Shown in pieces: positions 40,623 through 49,289 of a stretch of DNA of 64,000 nt. The stretch covers positions 372,001-436,000 of the forward strand of contig NZ_JACRSU010000003.1 in NCBI RefSeq assembly GCF_014384785.1, given 5' to 3'. Below the pieces are notes generated by a model. The model had not been told where the DNA came from. It saw only the letters and a program-made list of their open reading frames with translations, and ran no database searches. A program made the position numbers and the translations under genes. Source of the DNA: Congzhengia minquanensis. GTDB taxonomy: Bacteria; Bacillota; Clostridia; UBA1381; UBA9506. Position 1 is the stretch's first letter. The number at the start of each line of letters is the position of its first letter.

Positions 40623-41399
40623 TTATGTCCGTTTTTCAATAAATTCATCAATCATGTTCATATATCGCATCACGTCTTCGTCCTTTGAACGGTAGCCTTG
40701 CAGCAGGAATGCGTGCTCTGCGCCGTGCAGCGGAATATATTCGCAGTCGTTTTTTTGCTGCTTCATACTGTCGCAGTAACGCTCTGTAATTTTGCAGTTT
40801 ACTACAGTGTCGCTGTCGCCGTGCAGGAGCAAAAGCGCAGGCTTTATTTTTTGAATATGAAAAGCAGGCGAGGCCTTAATAAAATCCTGCTCTGTTTTTG
40901 CAATGTGTTTCCAGCTTGGTTCGGTGCAGTCTAAAACCGGGTTGGCGGCAACCACCATGTCTGCGTTTATGCTGTCGTCTATGCCGAGCATCAGGCTTAA
41001 GTGGCCGCCGGCAGAGTCGCCCATTAAAATTAGCCGCGTTGTTTCGGTTTGCCGGCGTATGAAGGCAACCGCATCCTTGCAGTCGTCAATTAAATCGAAT
41101 ACGGTTGTGGTTTCGTCAAAGTCGATGGAGCGGTAGGAAAACACAGCGGCAGTAAAGCCCTTGCTTACATAATACTGCGCCTGAAAATTCATCCAGCTGC
41201 CGTCCCAGGTGACTGCGTCTTCTTTCACGGCATACCAGCTTCCGCCGTGAATTGCAATTACAAGGGTTTGCTTGTTTTTGTTATCCTCGGGAACATAAAT
41301 TTCCACCGGCAGCCGAACGCCGTTCACGGTCTTATAGGAACAATCTATGCCCGGTTTAATTTGCTTTAAACGATTTATTTCAGCTTTTAATTCGTTCAT
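40623..41399 (-). CDS. Alpha/beta hydrolase, esterase/lipase family
   Basis: A 258-residue cytoplasmic alpha/beta hydrolase of the hormone-sensitive-lipase/BD-FAE type. Oxyanion motif HGGSW; nucleophile Ser in GDSAGG; acid in HGDSDTVV; catalytic His in GAEHAF. Likely deacetylates sugars or hydrolyses small esters. No signal peptide. ATG 41399 follows GAGGTG. Its neighbours, a secreted esterase fusion and a glycosidase-like gene, suggest glycan breakdown, but it is transcribed in the opposite direction to them. Confidence 0.8.
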   Translation of the reverse strand: MNELKAEINRLKQIKPGIDCSYKTVNGVRLPVEIYVPEDNKNKQTLVIAIHGGSWYAVKEDAVTWDGSWMNFQAQYYVSKGFTAAVFSYRSIDFDETTTVFDLIDDCKDAVAFIRRQTETTRLILMGDSAGGHLSLMLGIDDSINADMVVAANPVLDCTEPSWKHIAKTEQDFIKASPAFHIQKIKPALLLLHGDSDTVVNCKITERYCDSMKQQKNDCEYIPLHGAEHAFLLQGYRSKDEDVMRYMNMIDEFIEKRT

Positions 41400-41465
41400 T
41401 GCTTGTCACCTCTTTTTTATTATACAAAAACGCGGCTTATTTTTCAACCACTTTTGCCGCGTGTG

Positions 41466-41494
41466 TTGACAATTTGTTTGGGCTGGGATATAAT
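41466..41494 (+). promoter_or_regulatory. Promoter of the secreted esterase fusion
   Basis: TTGACA (41466-41471), 17-base spacer, TATAAT (41489-41494), exact consensus. Confidence 0.85.
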
Positions 41495-41529
41495 TATTTT
41501 AAATATTGAAAAAAAGGGGAGACACGAAA

Positions 41530-43434
41530 ATGAAAAAGAAACTGTTATTGCTGGCCTTAGCGGCTGTTATGGCCATGCTTTCCTGCTATGCAGTGTTTGC
41601 TGAAGAAGGGAAGCCCACGCTGTTTATTGTGGGTGACGGCGTAGCCGCCGCCCAGGGCGCGGACAAATTTCCGCAGCAGGGCTGGGGCGAATATGTGGCG
41701 GACGTGGTAACGAATATTACGGTGGAAAACTGCGCTGAAAATGAGGAGAATTTGGCTTCTTATGTTGAAAACGGCGCATGGCAGGAGGTTTTGCCCCGTG
41801 TGACTGCAGGTGATTTTGTGATGGTGGCGTTCGGCGCAGACAGCGTTGATCCCGCAAAAAGCGAAAACTATTACAGCGCATATCTGTTAAAGCTGGCACA
41901 GGGCATAAAAGCGGCAGGCGCGCAGGGCATTTTTGTTACACCTGCGGCTGTTGGCAGCACCATTGATGCGAACAATCGGCTGAACCCGCTAATTAACAGC
42001 GTGAAATCTGTGGCCGCAAGCTTTGGATTTACGGTGGCAGATTTGAACGGCAGAATGCGGGAAAATTACAAGGACTATCAGGGCACGGAAAAGGACGGAA
42101 AGGTGAGGACCTCATACGACGCGCTGTTTTTGTCTAAAAGCCAGCTTTCCTATTTTGAGCAGATTGGCGCCGTAAGCGATTCGGCAAAACAGGCGGCAGA
42201 AAACAAAGATTACATTCATTTCAGTGCAACCGGTGCAAAGTTTGCGGCAAACCTGGTTGCAAAAGAACTGTTTGAAAAGGAAAATCCCTTCAAACAATAT
42301 ACAAAAGACGTAACCGACCCCAAGCAGAGAACGGTGCGCTATGACGTCATTTCCAAAATGCGTGAGGGAAATTTAAACGGCGTTTTCTTCGACGGAATGG
42401 AATATAACGGCCTGCCCACTCAGGTGTTTGCCTATGTGGGGCTGCCGGAGGGCGCTTCTGCGGAAAACAAAGTGCCCGCAATGGTGCTGACTCACGGCGC
42501 TGCCGGGCATGCGTATAAAGATTGGGTGCAGCTTTGGAACAAAAAGGGCTATGCGGCAATTTCGTTTTACTGGAGAGAGCCGGATGCAAAAAATGACAAC
42601 ACCATGCCGGACGGTTCGGCGCTTCAATATAACCCCGGCCCCCGGCGTTCAGACATCAGTGATACGGCACTGCAAGGCGAAAAAGAAGACCAGTTTATGT
42701 ATCACGCGACGTCTGACATCAGCCTTTCCTATAACCTTTTAAACGCCATGCCGGAGGTGCAAAAAGATCAAATTGGTTTAACCGGCATTTCCTGGGGCGG
42801 CATTATCGCAAGCCGCGGTATGGGTGAGGATACCAGATTTCAGTTTGCAATGCCGGTTTACGGCTGCGGCAATCTGCCTATGAGCACGGGCACCATTCAT
42901 CCCACCAGTGTTTGGGACGGAAAATATACCTTTAAAAATACGGTTGATGCAAACATGCCTGTCTTTTGGATCAATGTGTCTAACGACACGTTTTTCTCAC
43001 TGCATGCCACTACACAGTGTGCTTTAGAAACCAACTCAGACGTGCTGATTATTTTAGGCGGCGGCCATTCGCAGCAGCACGGTTCAGGCGGAACCGGCGA
43101 GATTGACGAGCTGTTTTCCTATGCCGACCACATGCTGAAAGGCGGCCCGGCGCTGCCAAAACTGAGTAAAATTTCGTTAAGCGGCAGAACCGCGTCGTTC
43201 ACCTGTGAAGCAGAAGCAGGACTGGAAAAAGCGAGGCTGATTTACAACACCACAGGAATGGTGTATGGAAACGGAGCCGGAAGCCAGGCCACCACCGAAT
43301 GGACAACGGTGGACTTAAATCCGAAAACGGGGAAAATAAGCGTTTCTGTTCCGGCAAATGCTAAGGGCTTTTATGTTGAGGTGACAGATAAGAACAAAAA
43401 CCGCATGACCACGGAATATTTAGAGTTTCATTAA
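41530..43434 (+). CDS. Secreted SGNH-like + alpha/beta-hydrolase fusion esterase
   Basis: A 634-residue exported protein with a signal peptide (KKKLLLLALAAVMAMLSCYAVFA). Residues about 30-255 have the layout of rhamnogalacturonan acetylesterases (SGNH fold), but the GDS motif is GDG at LFIVGDGVA and the block-III/IV Asn positions are not conserved; HFSATGAKF keeps the His. This half may be a non-catalytic sugar-binding relic. Residues about 270-545 are an acetyl-xylan-esterase/dienelactone-like alpha/beta hydrolase with nucleophile GISWGG and His in GGGHSQQHG. A C-terminal beta domain follows. ATG 41530 has GGGGAG upstream. Probably deacylates plant or mucin glycans outside the cell. Confidence 0.75.
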   Translation: MKKKLLLLALAAVMAMLSCYAVFAEEGKPTLFIVGDGVAAAQGADKFPQQGWGEYVADVVTNITVENCAENEENLASYVENGAWQEVLPRVTAGDFVMVAFGADSVDPAKSENYYSAYLLKLAQGIKAAGAQGIFVTPAAVGSTIDANNRLNPLINSVKSVAASFGFTVADLNGRMRENYKDYQGTEKDGKVRTSYDALFLSKSQLSYFEQIGAVSDSAKQAAENKDYIHFSATGAKFAANLVAKELFEKENPFKQYTKDVTDPKQRTVRYDVISKMREGNLNGVFFDGMEYNGLPTQVFAYVGLPEGASAENKVPAMVLTHGAAGHAYKDWVQLWNKKGYAAISFYWREPDAKNDNTMPDGSALQYNPGPRRSDISDTALQGEKEDQFMYHATSDISLSYNLLNAMPEVQKDQIGLTGISWGGIIASRGMGEDTRFQFAMPVYGCGNLPMSTGTIHPTSVWDGKYTFKNTVDANMPVFWINVSNDTFFSLHATTQCALETNSDVLIILGGGHSQQHGSGGTGEIDELFSYADHMLKGGPALPKLSKISLSGRTASFTCEAEAGLEKARLIYNTTGMVYGNGAGSQATTEWTTVDLNPKTGKISVSVPANAKGFYVEVTDKNKNRMTTEYLEFH

Positions 43435-43448
43435 AGAAGGTTTTTGGC

Positions 43449-44969
43449 ATGGAAAAAAAGTTTATTTTGCAGGCAGATTATAATTTCGGATGGAATTATA
43501 TATTGGCAAATCCTGATGTTAATGCTGCTGAAAAATTGGAGAAATGTTATTTTTATAATATTGATAAGCTTGGCATGAAAGTAGATGCGATTTTGTGGGA
43601 AAGTCATTGCTTTCTTCCACAGGAGTGCGAGAGCAACAACACAGACATTTATCAATGTTTTAAAGGACGCGGTATTGACATGATGCAGGTTTTAATTGAT
43701 GCATGCCATAAACGGGGAATTGAAAGTATATTTCATCACAGAATTTCCGAGGTTGACAGCTCTCATGTGAAAAAGTTAAAGGGAAAAGATGGCTGGAACA
43801 AAACGAAACTTTCCCATCCTGATTGGATTATTAAAACTTGGTGGCGCGAAGGGCATTGGAATTTTGCTTCGGAGGGCCTGCGTCAATTTAAGCTGGATTA
43901 TATCACAAGTATTATGCGGAAATATAATTTTGATGGGATTTGTATTGATTTTTCGAGACATTTGCCCTGCCTGCCGGTGGGAAGGCAATGGGAGGAGCGG
44001 CATTGTTTAACGCAGTTTATGTGCGATTTAAAAAATCGCATAAAAAGAATTAGTCCGGCAATAAAAATTGGAGCAAAGGTTCCGGAAAATAACAGAGTTT
44101 GTCATGATGATGGCTTTGACGTGGAAAGTTGGATTCAAAAGGATGCTGTAGATTTTCTTGTACTTGGTTCTCGAAGTGTAACCGTTGAAGTGGATTGGTA
44201 TAAACAAATTACTATGGGACACGATGTTATGCTTTATCCCTGCTGGGACGTACACCACTCGTCTGATGCGCTCCATTTTATGCCAAAAGAGTTTTACAGG
44301 GGCCTCATTTTAAATTGGTTTTACAAGGGCGCAGACGGCATAGTGGGGTTTAATTTCGCTCCGGCGCCTGTAAATGAAATGAAAAAAATCGGCGTTGACC
44401 AGGCGTCTTCTGGCGATGCTTATGAAGAAGGCCAGGATTTTAAGGAATATTATGAAAGCTATATAGAATCGCAGGATGCGAACAAAAAAAGAAAATATGT
44501 GGCTGAACGGCGCGGCGGTTATCCTTATATAACCGGAAGTTTTACCACAAACTGTTACGCTCCGCTGCCTGCAGAGATTCCCAATGACGGAGGTTTCGTG
44601 GATATTCCTGTTGAAACGATTGGTGATTTTGGTGGGAGAAAAGCTACCGTAAAGCTGTTGATATCTAATGCCAAAGAGGGCATTGACCATTTTGCAGTTT
44701 TGGTTAACGGCGCAGAACGAAAGAATATTTCCGAAAATTTTCATTTCATAGACAGGCAAATATTTTGGCCTGAGCCGCAAAAACCATCAGGAAGAACTTA
44801 TTGCATGACAGATAATCCGTCTGAACTGTTGGTTCTTTCCGAATGTTTTGACGGCTGTCTTTTGTCGGATAAAACCATTGTATCCGTTGCGGTAATTGAC
44901 AGAACAGATTACATTCTGGACAATATAACGGTAGAACGGGTGGAACTGATAATAGACGGCGAAACATAA
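43449..44969 (+). CDS. Predicted TIM-barrel glycoside hydrolase-like protein
   Basis: A 506-residue protein with no signal peptide. The N-terminal 330 residues look like a (beta/alpha)8 barrel: ILQADYNFGWNYILA, ILWESHCFLP, GIESIFHHRISE, FDGICIDFSRH (a strand-4-type acid), KIGAKVP and VMLYPCWDVHHSSD, ending with GADGIVGFNFAP. The C-terminal 150 residues look like a beta-sandwich. This resembles GHL/GH10-clan hypothetical glycosidases, but I cannot assign a family. ATG 43449 follows GAAGG. It lies 14 bases after the esterase fusion, so the two form one glycan-degradation unit. GC content is visibly lower than its neighbour. Confidence 0.6.
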   Translation: MEKKFILQADYNFGWNYILANPDVNAAEKLEKCYFYNIDKLGMKVDAILWESHCFLPQECESNNTDIYQCFKGRGIDMMQVLIDACHKRGIESIFHHRISEVDSSHVKKLKGKDGWNKTKLSHPDWIIKTWWREGHWNFASEGLRQFKLDYITSIMRKYNFDGICIDFSRHLPCLPVGRQWEERHCLTQFMCDLKNRIKRISPAIKIGAKVPENNRVCHDDGFDVESWIQKDAVDFLVLGSRSVTVEVDWYKQITMGHDVMLYPCWDVHHSSDALHFMPKEFYRGLILNWFYKGADGIVGFNFAPAPVNEMKKIGVDQASSGDAYEEGQDFKEYYESYIESQDANKKRKYVAERRGGYPYITGSFTTNCYAPLPAEIPNDGGFVDIPVETIGDFGGRKATVKLLISNAKEGIDHFAVLVNGAERKNISENFHFIDRQIFWPEPQKPSGRTYCMTDNPSELLVLSECFDGCLLSDKTIVSVAVIDRTDYILDNITVERVELIIDGET

Positions 44970-44981
44970 AAAGAGCAAAAA

Positions 44982-45013
44982 AGTCCGGTGCAGAAAAATT
45001 TCTGCACCGGACT
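44982..45013. terminator. Bidirectional terminator
   Basis: AGTCCGGTGCAGAAA / TTTCTGCACCGGACT with a two-base gap, flanked by A/T tracts on both sides; ends the glycosidase-like gene and the convergent rubrerythrin gene. Confidence 0.88.
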
Positions 45014-45022
45014 AAATTTATA

Positions 45023-45559
45023 TTAATAGTTTTCAGCGCGCACTTCAAAATAGCTTTGAGGGTGTGCGCAAACAGGACAAACCTGAGGCGCTTTTTTGCC
45101 GATTACCAAATGTCCGCAGTTGCGGCACTCCCACATAGTTTCCTCGCTCTTTTCAAACACCTTTTGCATCTCAACATTGGAGAGCAGGGCGCGGTATCTG
45201 TCCTCGTGGGACTTCTCAATTACGGCAACGGCGCGGAATTTAGCAGCCAGCTCTGTAAAGCCCTCTTCTTCTGCATCTTTTGCAAAACCGGCATACATAT
45301 CTGTCCATTCATAGTTTTCACCGTCGGCGGCAGCGGCTAAATTTTTCGCTGTGTCGCCAAGCTCGCCCAGTGCCTTAAACCACATTTTTGCATGTTCTTT
45401 TTCGTTGTCCGCCGTTTTCTGAAAAATAGCGGAAATTTGTTCATATCCCTCTTTTTTTGCAACACTTGCAAAGTATGTATACTTGTTTCTTGCCTGGCTT
45501 TCTCCTGCAAATGCCGCCATTAAGTTTGCTTCTGTTTTTGAACCTTTTAATTCCATCAT
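45023..45559 (-). CDS. rbr: Rubrerythrin
   Basis: A 178-residue non-haem iron peroxidase that detoxifies hydrogen peroxide in anaerobes. The four-helix diiron domain has ligands in [20 protein letters not shown], and IEKSHEDRY; the C-terminal rubredoxin domain has two CxxC knuckles, CRNCGH and CPVCAH. ATG 45559 has AGGAG seven bases upstream; a TTG three bases earlier is also in frame. It is convergent with the glycosidase-like gene and shares its terminator. A small lipoprotein gene lies 28 bases upstream in the same direction. Confidence 0.95.
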   Translation of the reverse strand: MMELKGSKTEANLMAAFAGESQARNKYTYFASVAKKEGYEQISAIFQKTADNEKEHAKMWFKALGELGDTAKNLAAAADGENYEWTDMYAGFAKDAEEEGFTELAAKFRAVAVIEKSHEDRYRALLSNVEMQKVFEKSEETMWECRNCGHLVIGKKAPQVCPVCAHPQSYFEVRAENY

Positions 45560-45587
45560 CAAAACACTCCTTTACATAAATTTTAAT

Positions 45588-46088
45588 TTATTCATTTGTT
45601 ACTTTGTAGCCCAGCTGTTCCCATGTTTTGGAAAGGTTATCAATTAAATCACGCTTTTTGTGGCCAATCCAATTGCTGTCGGTGTCGGTGTAAGTTACAA
45701 CGTTTCCCTCAATTTTTAAGTCGGCCGCGTTTGCTTTTTGCTTTTCTTCAAAAATTGTTTTTGCCTGTGCTTCGTCGGCAAAGTGCATTTCATAGGTGAT
45801 TGACTCTAACGTGCTGTTGGGAAAATTGTATGTTAAAACATCATAGTTACCGTTGGTTTCCGGTGTTGTCACAATGAGCCTGCCATTGCTGTTTCCATAT
45901 CCTTCTGAATAGGAAGGAACAATTAACGATCCGTCTTCAGTGGTCTGAACGCCTTCGTCCGATTCAGTGGCCTCAGTGTTGTAAGACGGTTGTGCAGGGT
46001 CTGTGTTTTCTTGATTTTTATTTCCGCCGCAGCCTGAAACCGTTAAAAGTGCTGCGCATATTAAAATAAAGCCAATTAATTTTTTCAT
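45588..46088 (-). CDS. Putative lipoprotein of unknown function
   Basis: A 166-residue protein with a signal peptide and lipobox (ALLTVSGC, Cys at residue 19), an acidic Gln/Asn/Thr-rich linker to about residue 55, and a small C-terminal alpha/beta domain (YEMHFADEAQAKTIFEEKQ, GNVVTYTDTDSNWIG). ATG 46088 is chosen because AAAGG lies nine bases upstream and the signal peptide begins there; an earlier in-frame start at 46127 would bury it. I do not recognise the domain. Membrane-anchored, outward-facing. Confidence 0.72.
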   Translation of the reverse strand: MKKLIGFILICAALLTVSGCGGNKNQENTDPAQPSYNTEATESDEGVQTTEDGSLIVPSYSEGYGNSNGRLIVTTPETNGNYDVLTYNFPNSTLESITYEMHFADEAQAKTIFEEKQKANAADLKIEGNVVTYTDTDSNWIGHKKRDLIDNLSKTWEQLGYKVTNE

Positions 46089-46249
46089 AGTATTCAACCT
46101 TTCTGCAGTATCAACAAAATTTTGCAATTAAATTTATTATACCACACGATTTTTATAATTTCAATGCAAATTTTGTGAACAAATTATATGGAACATGAAC
46201 TTATTTTATGGTATAATACCTTTAAATGATATGAATGTGAGAGCGTTTT

Positions 46250-47089
46250 ATGAACAGACAGAAAAGAATCATTGCAATTAACGATATATCGTGCTTTGGG
46301 AAATGCTCCTTAACAGCGGCCATTCCAATTTTGAGCGCGGCGGGCATTGAAACCTGTGTGCTGCCAACGGCGGTTTTGTCATCCCACACAGGTTTTTCGG
46401 GATATACGTTCCGCGATTTAACTGACGATTTACTGATGGAAGCCGAACACTGGAAGTCGCTGGGACTGACGTTTGACGGAATTTACACAGGATATTTAGC
46501 CTCGAAGAGGCAGGTGTCCTGCGTTGAAAAAATCATGGAACTGTTGCCGTCAGAGTTTGTTTTGGTTGACCCTGTAATGGGGGATAACGGCAGGCTGTAT
46601 GACGGGTTTGATGAGTCTTTTGCCAAAGAGATGAAACGGCTGCTTCAAAAAGCAGACATAATTGTTCCCAACGTGACGGAGGCGGCGTTTTTAACTGATG
46701 TGCCGTTTGAAAGCGGGACGCATTCACAAGACTACATCGAGACCATGATTGAAAAGCTAAAACCTGTGTGCCGGGGGCAGATTGTTCTGACAGGCATTCA
46801 TTCAGGGCCGCAAAAAGTGGGCACGGCAGTGTGGGACGGCGTTCGGCTGGAAATAATTGAAACCGAAAAAATCGACGTTTTTTACAGCGGCACAGGCGAC
46901 GTATTTGCAAGCGCGCTGGCAGCGGCTGTAATGCTTGGAAAAGACACAAAAAAAGCGGCCGAAATTGCGGCCGAATATGTAATTGACTGTATTTTAAAAA
47001 CCAGAAAAACATCAGGCGACAGAAGCTATGGGGTGAACTTTGAACTGTGCACAAAAGAGCTTTTGGCCGCTTTGGGACTACTATCATAA
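46250..47089 (+). CDS. Pyridoxal/pyridoxamine kinase
   Basis: A 279-residue ribokinase-fold kinase of the PdxK/PdxY family that phosphorylates B6 vitamers to make pyridoxal phosphate. Marks are AINDISCFGKCSLTAAIP at the N-terminus, PTAVLSSHTGF, the DPVMGDNGRLY motif, VPNVTEAAFL and a C-terminal FYSGTGDVFASALAA catalytic loop. ATG 46250 is preceded by GAGAG; a TATAAT lies at about 46213-46218 with no clear -35. The 6S RNA terminator region lies immediately after the stop on the opposite strand. Confidence 0.85.
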   Translation: MNRQKRIIAINDISCFGKCSLTAAIPILSAAGIETCVLPTAVLSSHTGFSGYTFRDLTDDLLMEAEHWKSLGLTFDGIYTGYLASKRQVSCVEKIMELLPSEFVLVDPVMGDNGRLYDGFDESFAKEMKRLLQKADIIVPNVTEAAFLTDVPFESGTHSQDYIETMIEKLKPVCRGQIVLTGIHSGPQKVGTAVWDGVRLEIIETEKIDVFYSGTGDVFASALAAAVMLGKDTKKAAEIAAEYVIDCILKTRKTSGDRSYGVNFELCTKELLAALGLLS

Positions 47090-47093
47090 AAAT

Positions 47094-47297
47094 ACAAAAA
47101 AGTCCCCAGGGTGCCGTGTTGTTCGATTTATTTTTACCTGCCTAAGCAGGTGGGTATCCTCTCATCTGCTTTACATGTCCCCTGGCCGCGTATCCGCGGG
47201 GGGCATATGCGCCACAGACGAAGTTAGATTCCCTTATAAAAAATGTTGGTAAAATAAAAATCGTAAATCACGAACATCCCAGGGAGGCTCTTTTGTT
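47094..47297 (-). ncRNA. ssrS: 6S RNA
   Basis: A minus-strand RNA of about 200 nt. The 5' part reads CTCCCTGGGATGTTCGTGAT and the 3' part CACGGCACCCTGGGGACTT. The ends pair in a closing stem (TCCCTGG with CCTGGGGA, and TG with CA), and GATGTTCGT plus the 3' CACGGC are the conserved 6S ends. A large AT-rich central bubble and internal hairpins (GCAGATGAG..., CCTGCTTAGGCAGG) fit the family. It ends in TTTTTT at 47100-47095. 6S RNA binds the sigma-A holoenzyme and down-regulates transcription in stationary phase. Confidence 0.85.
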
Positions 47298-47303
47298 AAA
47301 CTT

Positions 47304-47332
47304 ATTATACCACCGGCGCAATAAAATATCAA
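47304..47332 (-). promoter_or_regulatory. Promoter of 6S RNA
   Basis: Minus-strand TTGATA (47332-47327), 17-base spacer, TATAAT (47309-47304); start near 47297. Confidence 0.8.
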
Positions 47333-47398
47333 TACATTTTTTGTTTTGTTACAAAGATTTAAAAATTAAAACGTCCGGTTCTTTATGGAGGTTTTGTT

Positions 47399-48073
47399 TT
47401 GATTGACACATTAGCAATTTTTAAAAACAGGGTGCCGGATTTTAACCGTCTATTGGCCAATGGGTTTGCAAAATCAGACGGCGGCTATCAAAATTCATAT
47501 GAACTGCTTAACGGTGAGTTTGAAATGGAGATTTTTGTGTCTGACGCGGGAAAAGTTTCTGTTAAGGTTTTCGACGCGTTTCTTCGGGAGGAATATGTTT
47601 TGGTGCATATGCCGGGCGCCGGAGGCGGGTTTGTGGGAACTGTCACAGCGGCCTGTGAGGAAGTGCTGGTAAAAATTGCTGAACGCTGTTTTTATTATGA
47701 GGTTTTTAAAACCGAGCAGGCAAAACAGATTATGGAATATGCAGAAAAGACCTATGGCGATGAACTGGAATTTTTGTGGAGCAAGCTGCCGGATAACGCA
47801 ATTTTAAGAAGGAAGGACACGCAAAAGTGGTATGCTGCGTTTCTAAAAGTGCCAAAAACAAAACTTGGACTTGATGGTTCTGAAATCGTTGAAATTTTAG
47901 ACCTGCGCGCCCTGCCGGAGGAAATTGAACAAATTGTTGATGGGAAACGCTTTTTTGGGGGATACCACATGAATAAAAAACACTGGTACACAATCTGCTT
48001 AAACGGCTCCGTTCCTATCTGCGAAATTTTAAGCCGGATTGATGCAAGCTATCAATTGGCAAAAAAGAAATAA
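47399..48073 (+). CDS. MmcQ/YjbR family protein
   Basis: A 224-residue protein whose C-terminal ~110 residues match the MmcQ/YjbR (CyaY-like) fold (KWYAAFLKVPKTKLG, EILDLRALPEEIEQI, GGYHMNKKHWYTICL). The N-terminal ~110 residues are an extra domain (FEMEIFVSDAGKVSVKVFD). YjbR proteins are proposed DNA-binding proteins of unknown role. TTG 47399 is the start: GGAGG (47387-47391) is seven bases upstream and no ATG is close. Ends in a bidirectional terminator shared with yebC. Confidence 0.8.
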   Translation: MIDTLAIFKNRVPDFNRLLANGFAKSDGGYQNSYELLNGEFEMEIFVSDAGKVSVKVFDAFLREEYVLVHMPGAGGGFVGTVTAACEEVLVKIAERCFYYEVFKTEQAKQIMEYAEKTYGDELEFLWSKLPDNAILRRKDTQKWYAAFLKVPKTKLGLDGSEIVEILDLRALPEEIEQIVDGKRFFGGYHMNKKHWYTICLNGSVPICEILSRIDASYQLAKKK

Positions 48074-48077
48074 AAAG

Positions 48078-48106
48078 AAAGCCGCAGCTTTTGTGCTGCG
48101 GCTTTT
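48078..48106. terminator. Bidirectional terminator
   Basis: AAGCCGCAGC-TTTTGT-GCTGCGGCTT flanked by A and T runs, between convergent genes. Confidence 0.88.
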
Positions 48107-48116
48107 AAATTTGAAC

Positions 48117-48845
48117 CTATTCTTCCCAGTTGTGCCAAACGCTTTGCACGTCGTCGTTATCTTCTAAACTATCAATAAGTTTGCCCATAAACAAAAGGTC
48201 TTTTTCATCTGTTAACGTCACAGTGGTTTGCGGAATTTGTTCAATTTCAGCAGAAGCAAACGAATAACCCTTTTTCTCCAGCGCGTCGCGCACGTTGCTG
48301 AAATTATCTGTTGAGGTCAAAATTTCAAAACAGTCTTCGTTGGCGGTAAAATCCTCTGCGCCGGCGTCCAGCGCGTCCATCATAACGGCGTCTTCTTCTA
48401 ATTCTTCCTCCGAATTGTCAATAATGATAACGCCTTTTTTGTCGAACAGAAAGCTTACGCAGCCGTTTTGGCCAAGATTGCCGCCAAACTTGTCAAAATA
48501 GTGCCGAAGGTCGCCTGCCGTGCGGTTTCTGTTGTCCGTCAGCGTTTCCACAATTACGGCAACGCCGCTGGGACCGTATCCCTCATAGGTAATTTCTTCA
48601 TAGTTGTCCGCTCCAAGCTCGCCGGAGGCCTTTTTAATGCATCGGTCAATGTTATCGTTGGGCATGTTATTTGCCTTTGCTTTGGCAATGACGTCGCGAA
48701 GCTTGGAATTCGATTCGGGGTCCGGGCCGCCCGCTTTTACAATCACGGTGATTTCACGTCCCAGTTTTGTGAAAATCTTACCCTTTTTCGCGTCGGATTT
48801 CTCCTTTTTATGTTTGATGTTTGCCCATTTGGAATGTCCTGACAT
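48117..48845 (-). CDS. yebC: YebC/PmpR family regulatory protein
   Basis: A 242-residue protein of the universal YebC family ([13 protein letters not shown] at the N-terminus, [43 protein letters not shown]). Some members act as transcription factors, and more recent work links others to relief of ribosome stalling at proline runs; the sequence alone cannot decide. ATG 48845 follows GGAGCG; an overlapping ATG five bases upstream is out of frame. Length matches the family. Divergent from the spoVAE homologue at 48933. Confidence 0.93.
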   Translation of the reverse strand: MSGHSKWANIKHKKEKSDAKKGKIFTKLGREITVIVKAGGPDPESNSKLRDVIAKAKANNMPNDNIDRCIKKASGELGADNYEEITYEGYGPSGVAVIVETLTDNRNRTAGDLRHYFDKFGGNLGQNGCVSFLFDKKGVIIIDNSEEELEEDAVMMDALDAGAEDFTANEDCFEILTSTDNFSNVRDALEKKGYSFASAEIEQIPQTTVTLTDEKDLLFMGKLIDSLEDNDDVQSVWHNWEE

Positions 48846-48932
48846 ATCATCGCTCCTAAACTTTAATTTTGTATAATTTTTTATAATAATCGTAAAATAA
48901 ATAAAAATCCATTTTGAAAGGAAATTAAAACG

Positions 48933-49289
48933 ATGCAATATCTTATTGTGTTCTGTGTAGGCGGGCTTCTTTGCGCCATTGCACAGGTGTTAATAGACAA
49001 ATTTAAACTCACCCCGGCCAGAATTTTGGTTATCTACGTCACGGCGGGTGTATTTTTAACCTTAATCGGCGTGTATAAACCGTTGGTAGAATTTGCAGGT
49101 GCAGGCGCCACTGTTCCGCTGACGGGTTTTGGATATACCTTGGCGAAAGGCGCAGCAAAGGGTGTGCAGGACCACGGTTTTTGGGGAATTTTTTCCGGCG
49201 GCGTAACAGGCTCTGCCGCAGGAATTGCCGCAGCCGTTGTGTTTGGCTTTGTCATGGCCTTAATTTTCAAGCCAAAGGCTAAAAAATAA
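48933..49289 (+). CDS. spoVAE: Stage V sporulation protein AE (SpoVAE) homologue
   Basis: A 118-residue membrane protein with four predicted helices, closely patterned on SpoVAE/AEb ([27 protein letters not shown] quoted in part; [21 protein letters not shown]-like segment [17 protein letters not shown]). In spore formers SpoVA proteins form the channel for Ca-dipicolinate. Here the gene stands alone without spoVAC or spoVAD. ATG 48933 follows GAAAGG. Its 3' end overlaps the convergent radC homologue by 11 bases. Suggests a sporulating lineage, though not proof of sporulation. Confidence 0.85.
   Translation: MQYLIVFCVGGLLCAIAQVLIDKFKLTPARILVIYVTAGVFLTLIGVYKPLVEFAGAGATVPLTGFGYTLAKGAAKGVQDHGFWGIFSGGVTGSAAGIAAAVVFGFVMALIFKPKAKK

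Noticed and set aside
43960..43995. Inserted palindromic peptide element (LPVGRQ-like) in the glycosidase-like gene
   Set aside because: The DNA is only partly palindromic, and the CLPVGRQWEER stretch fits the flow of a conserved barrel loop, so an insertion is not supported.
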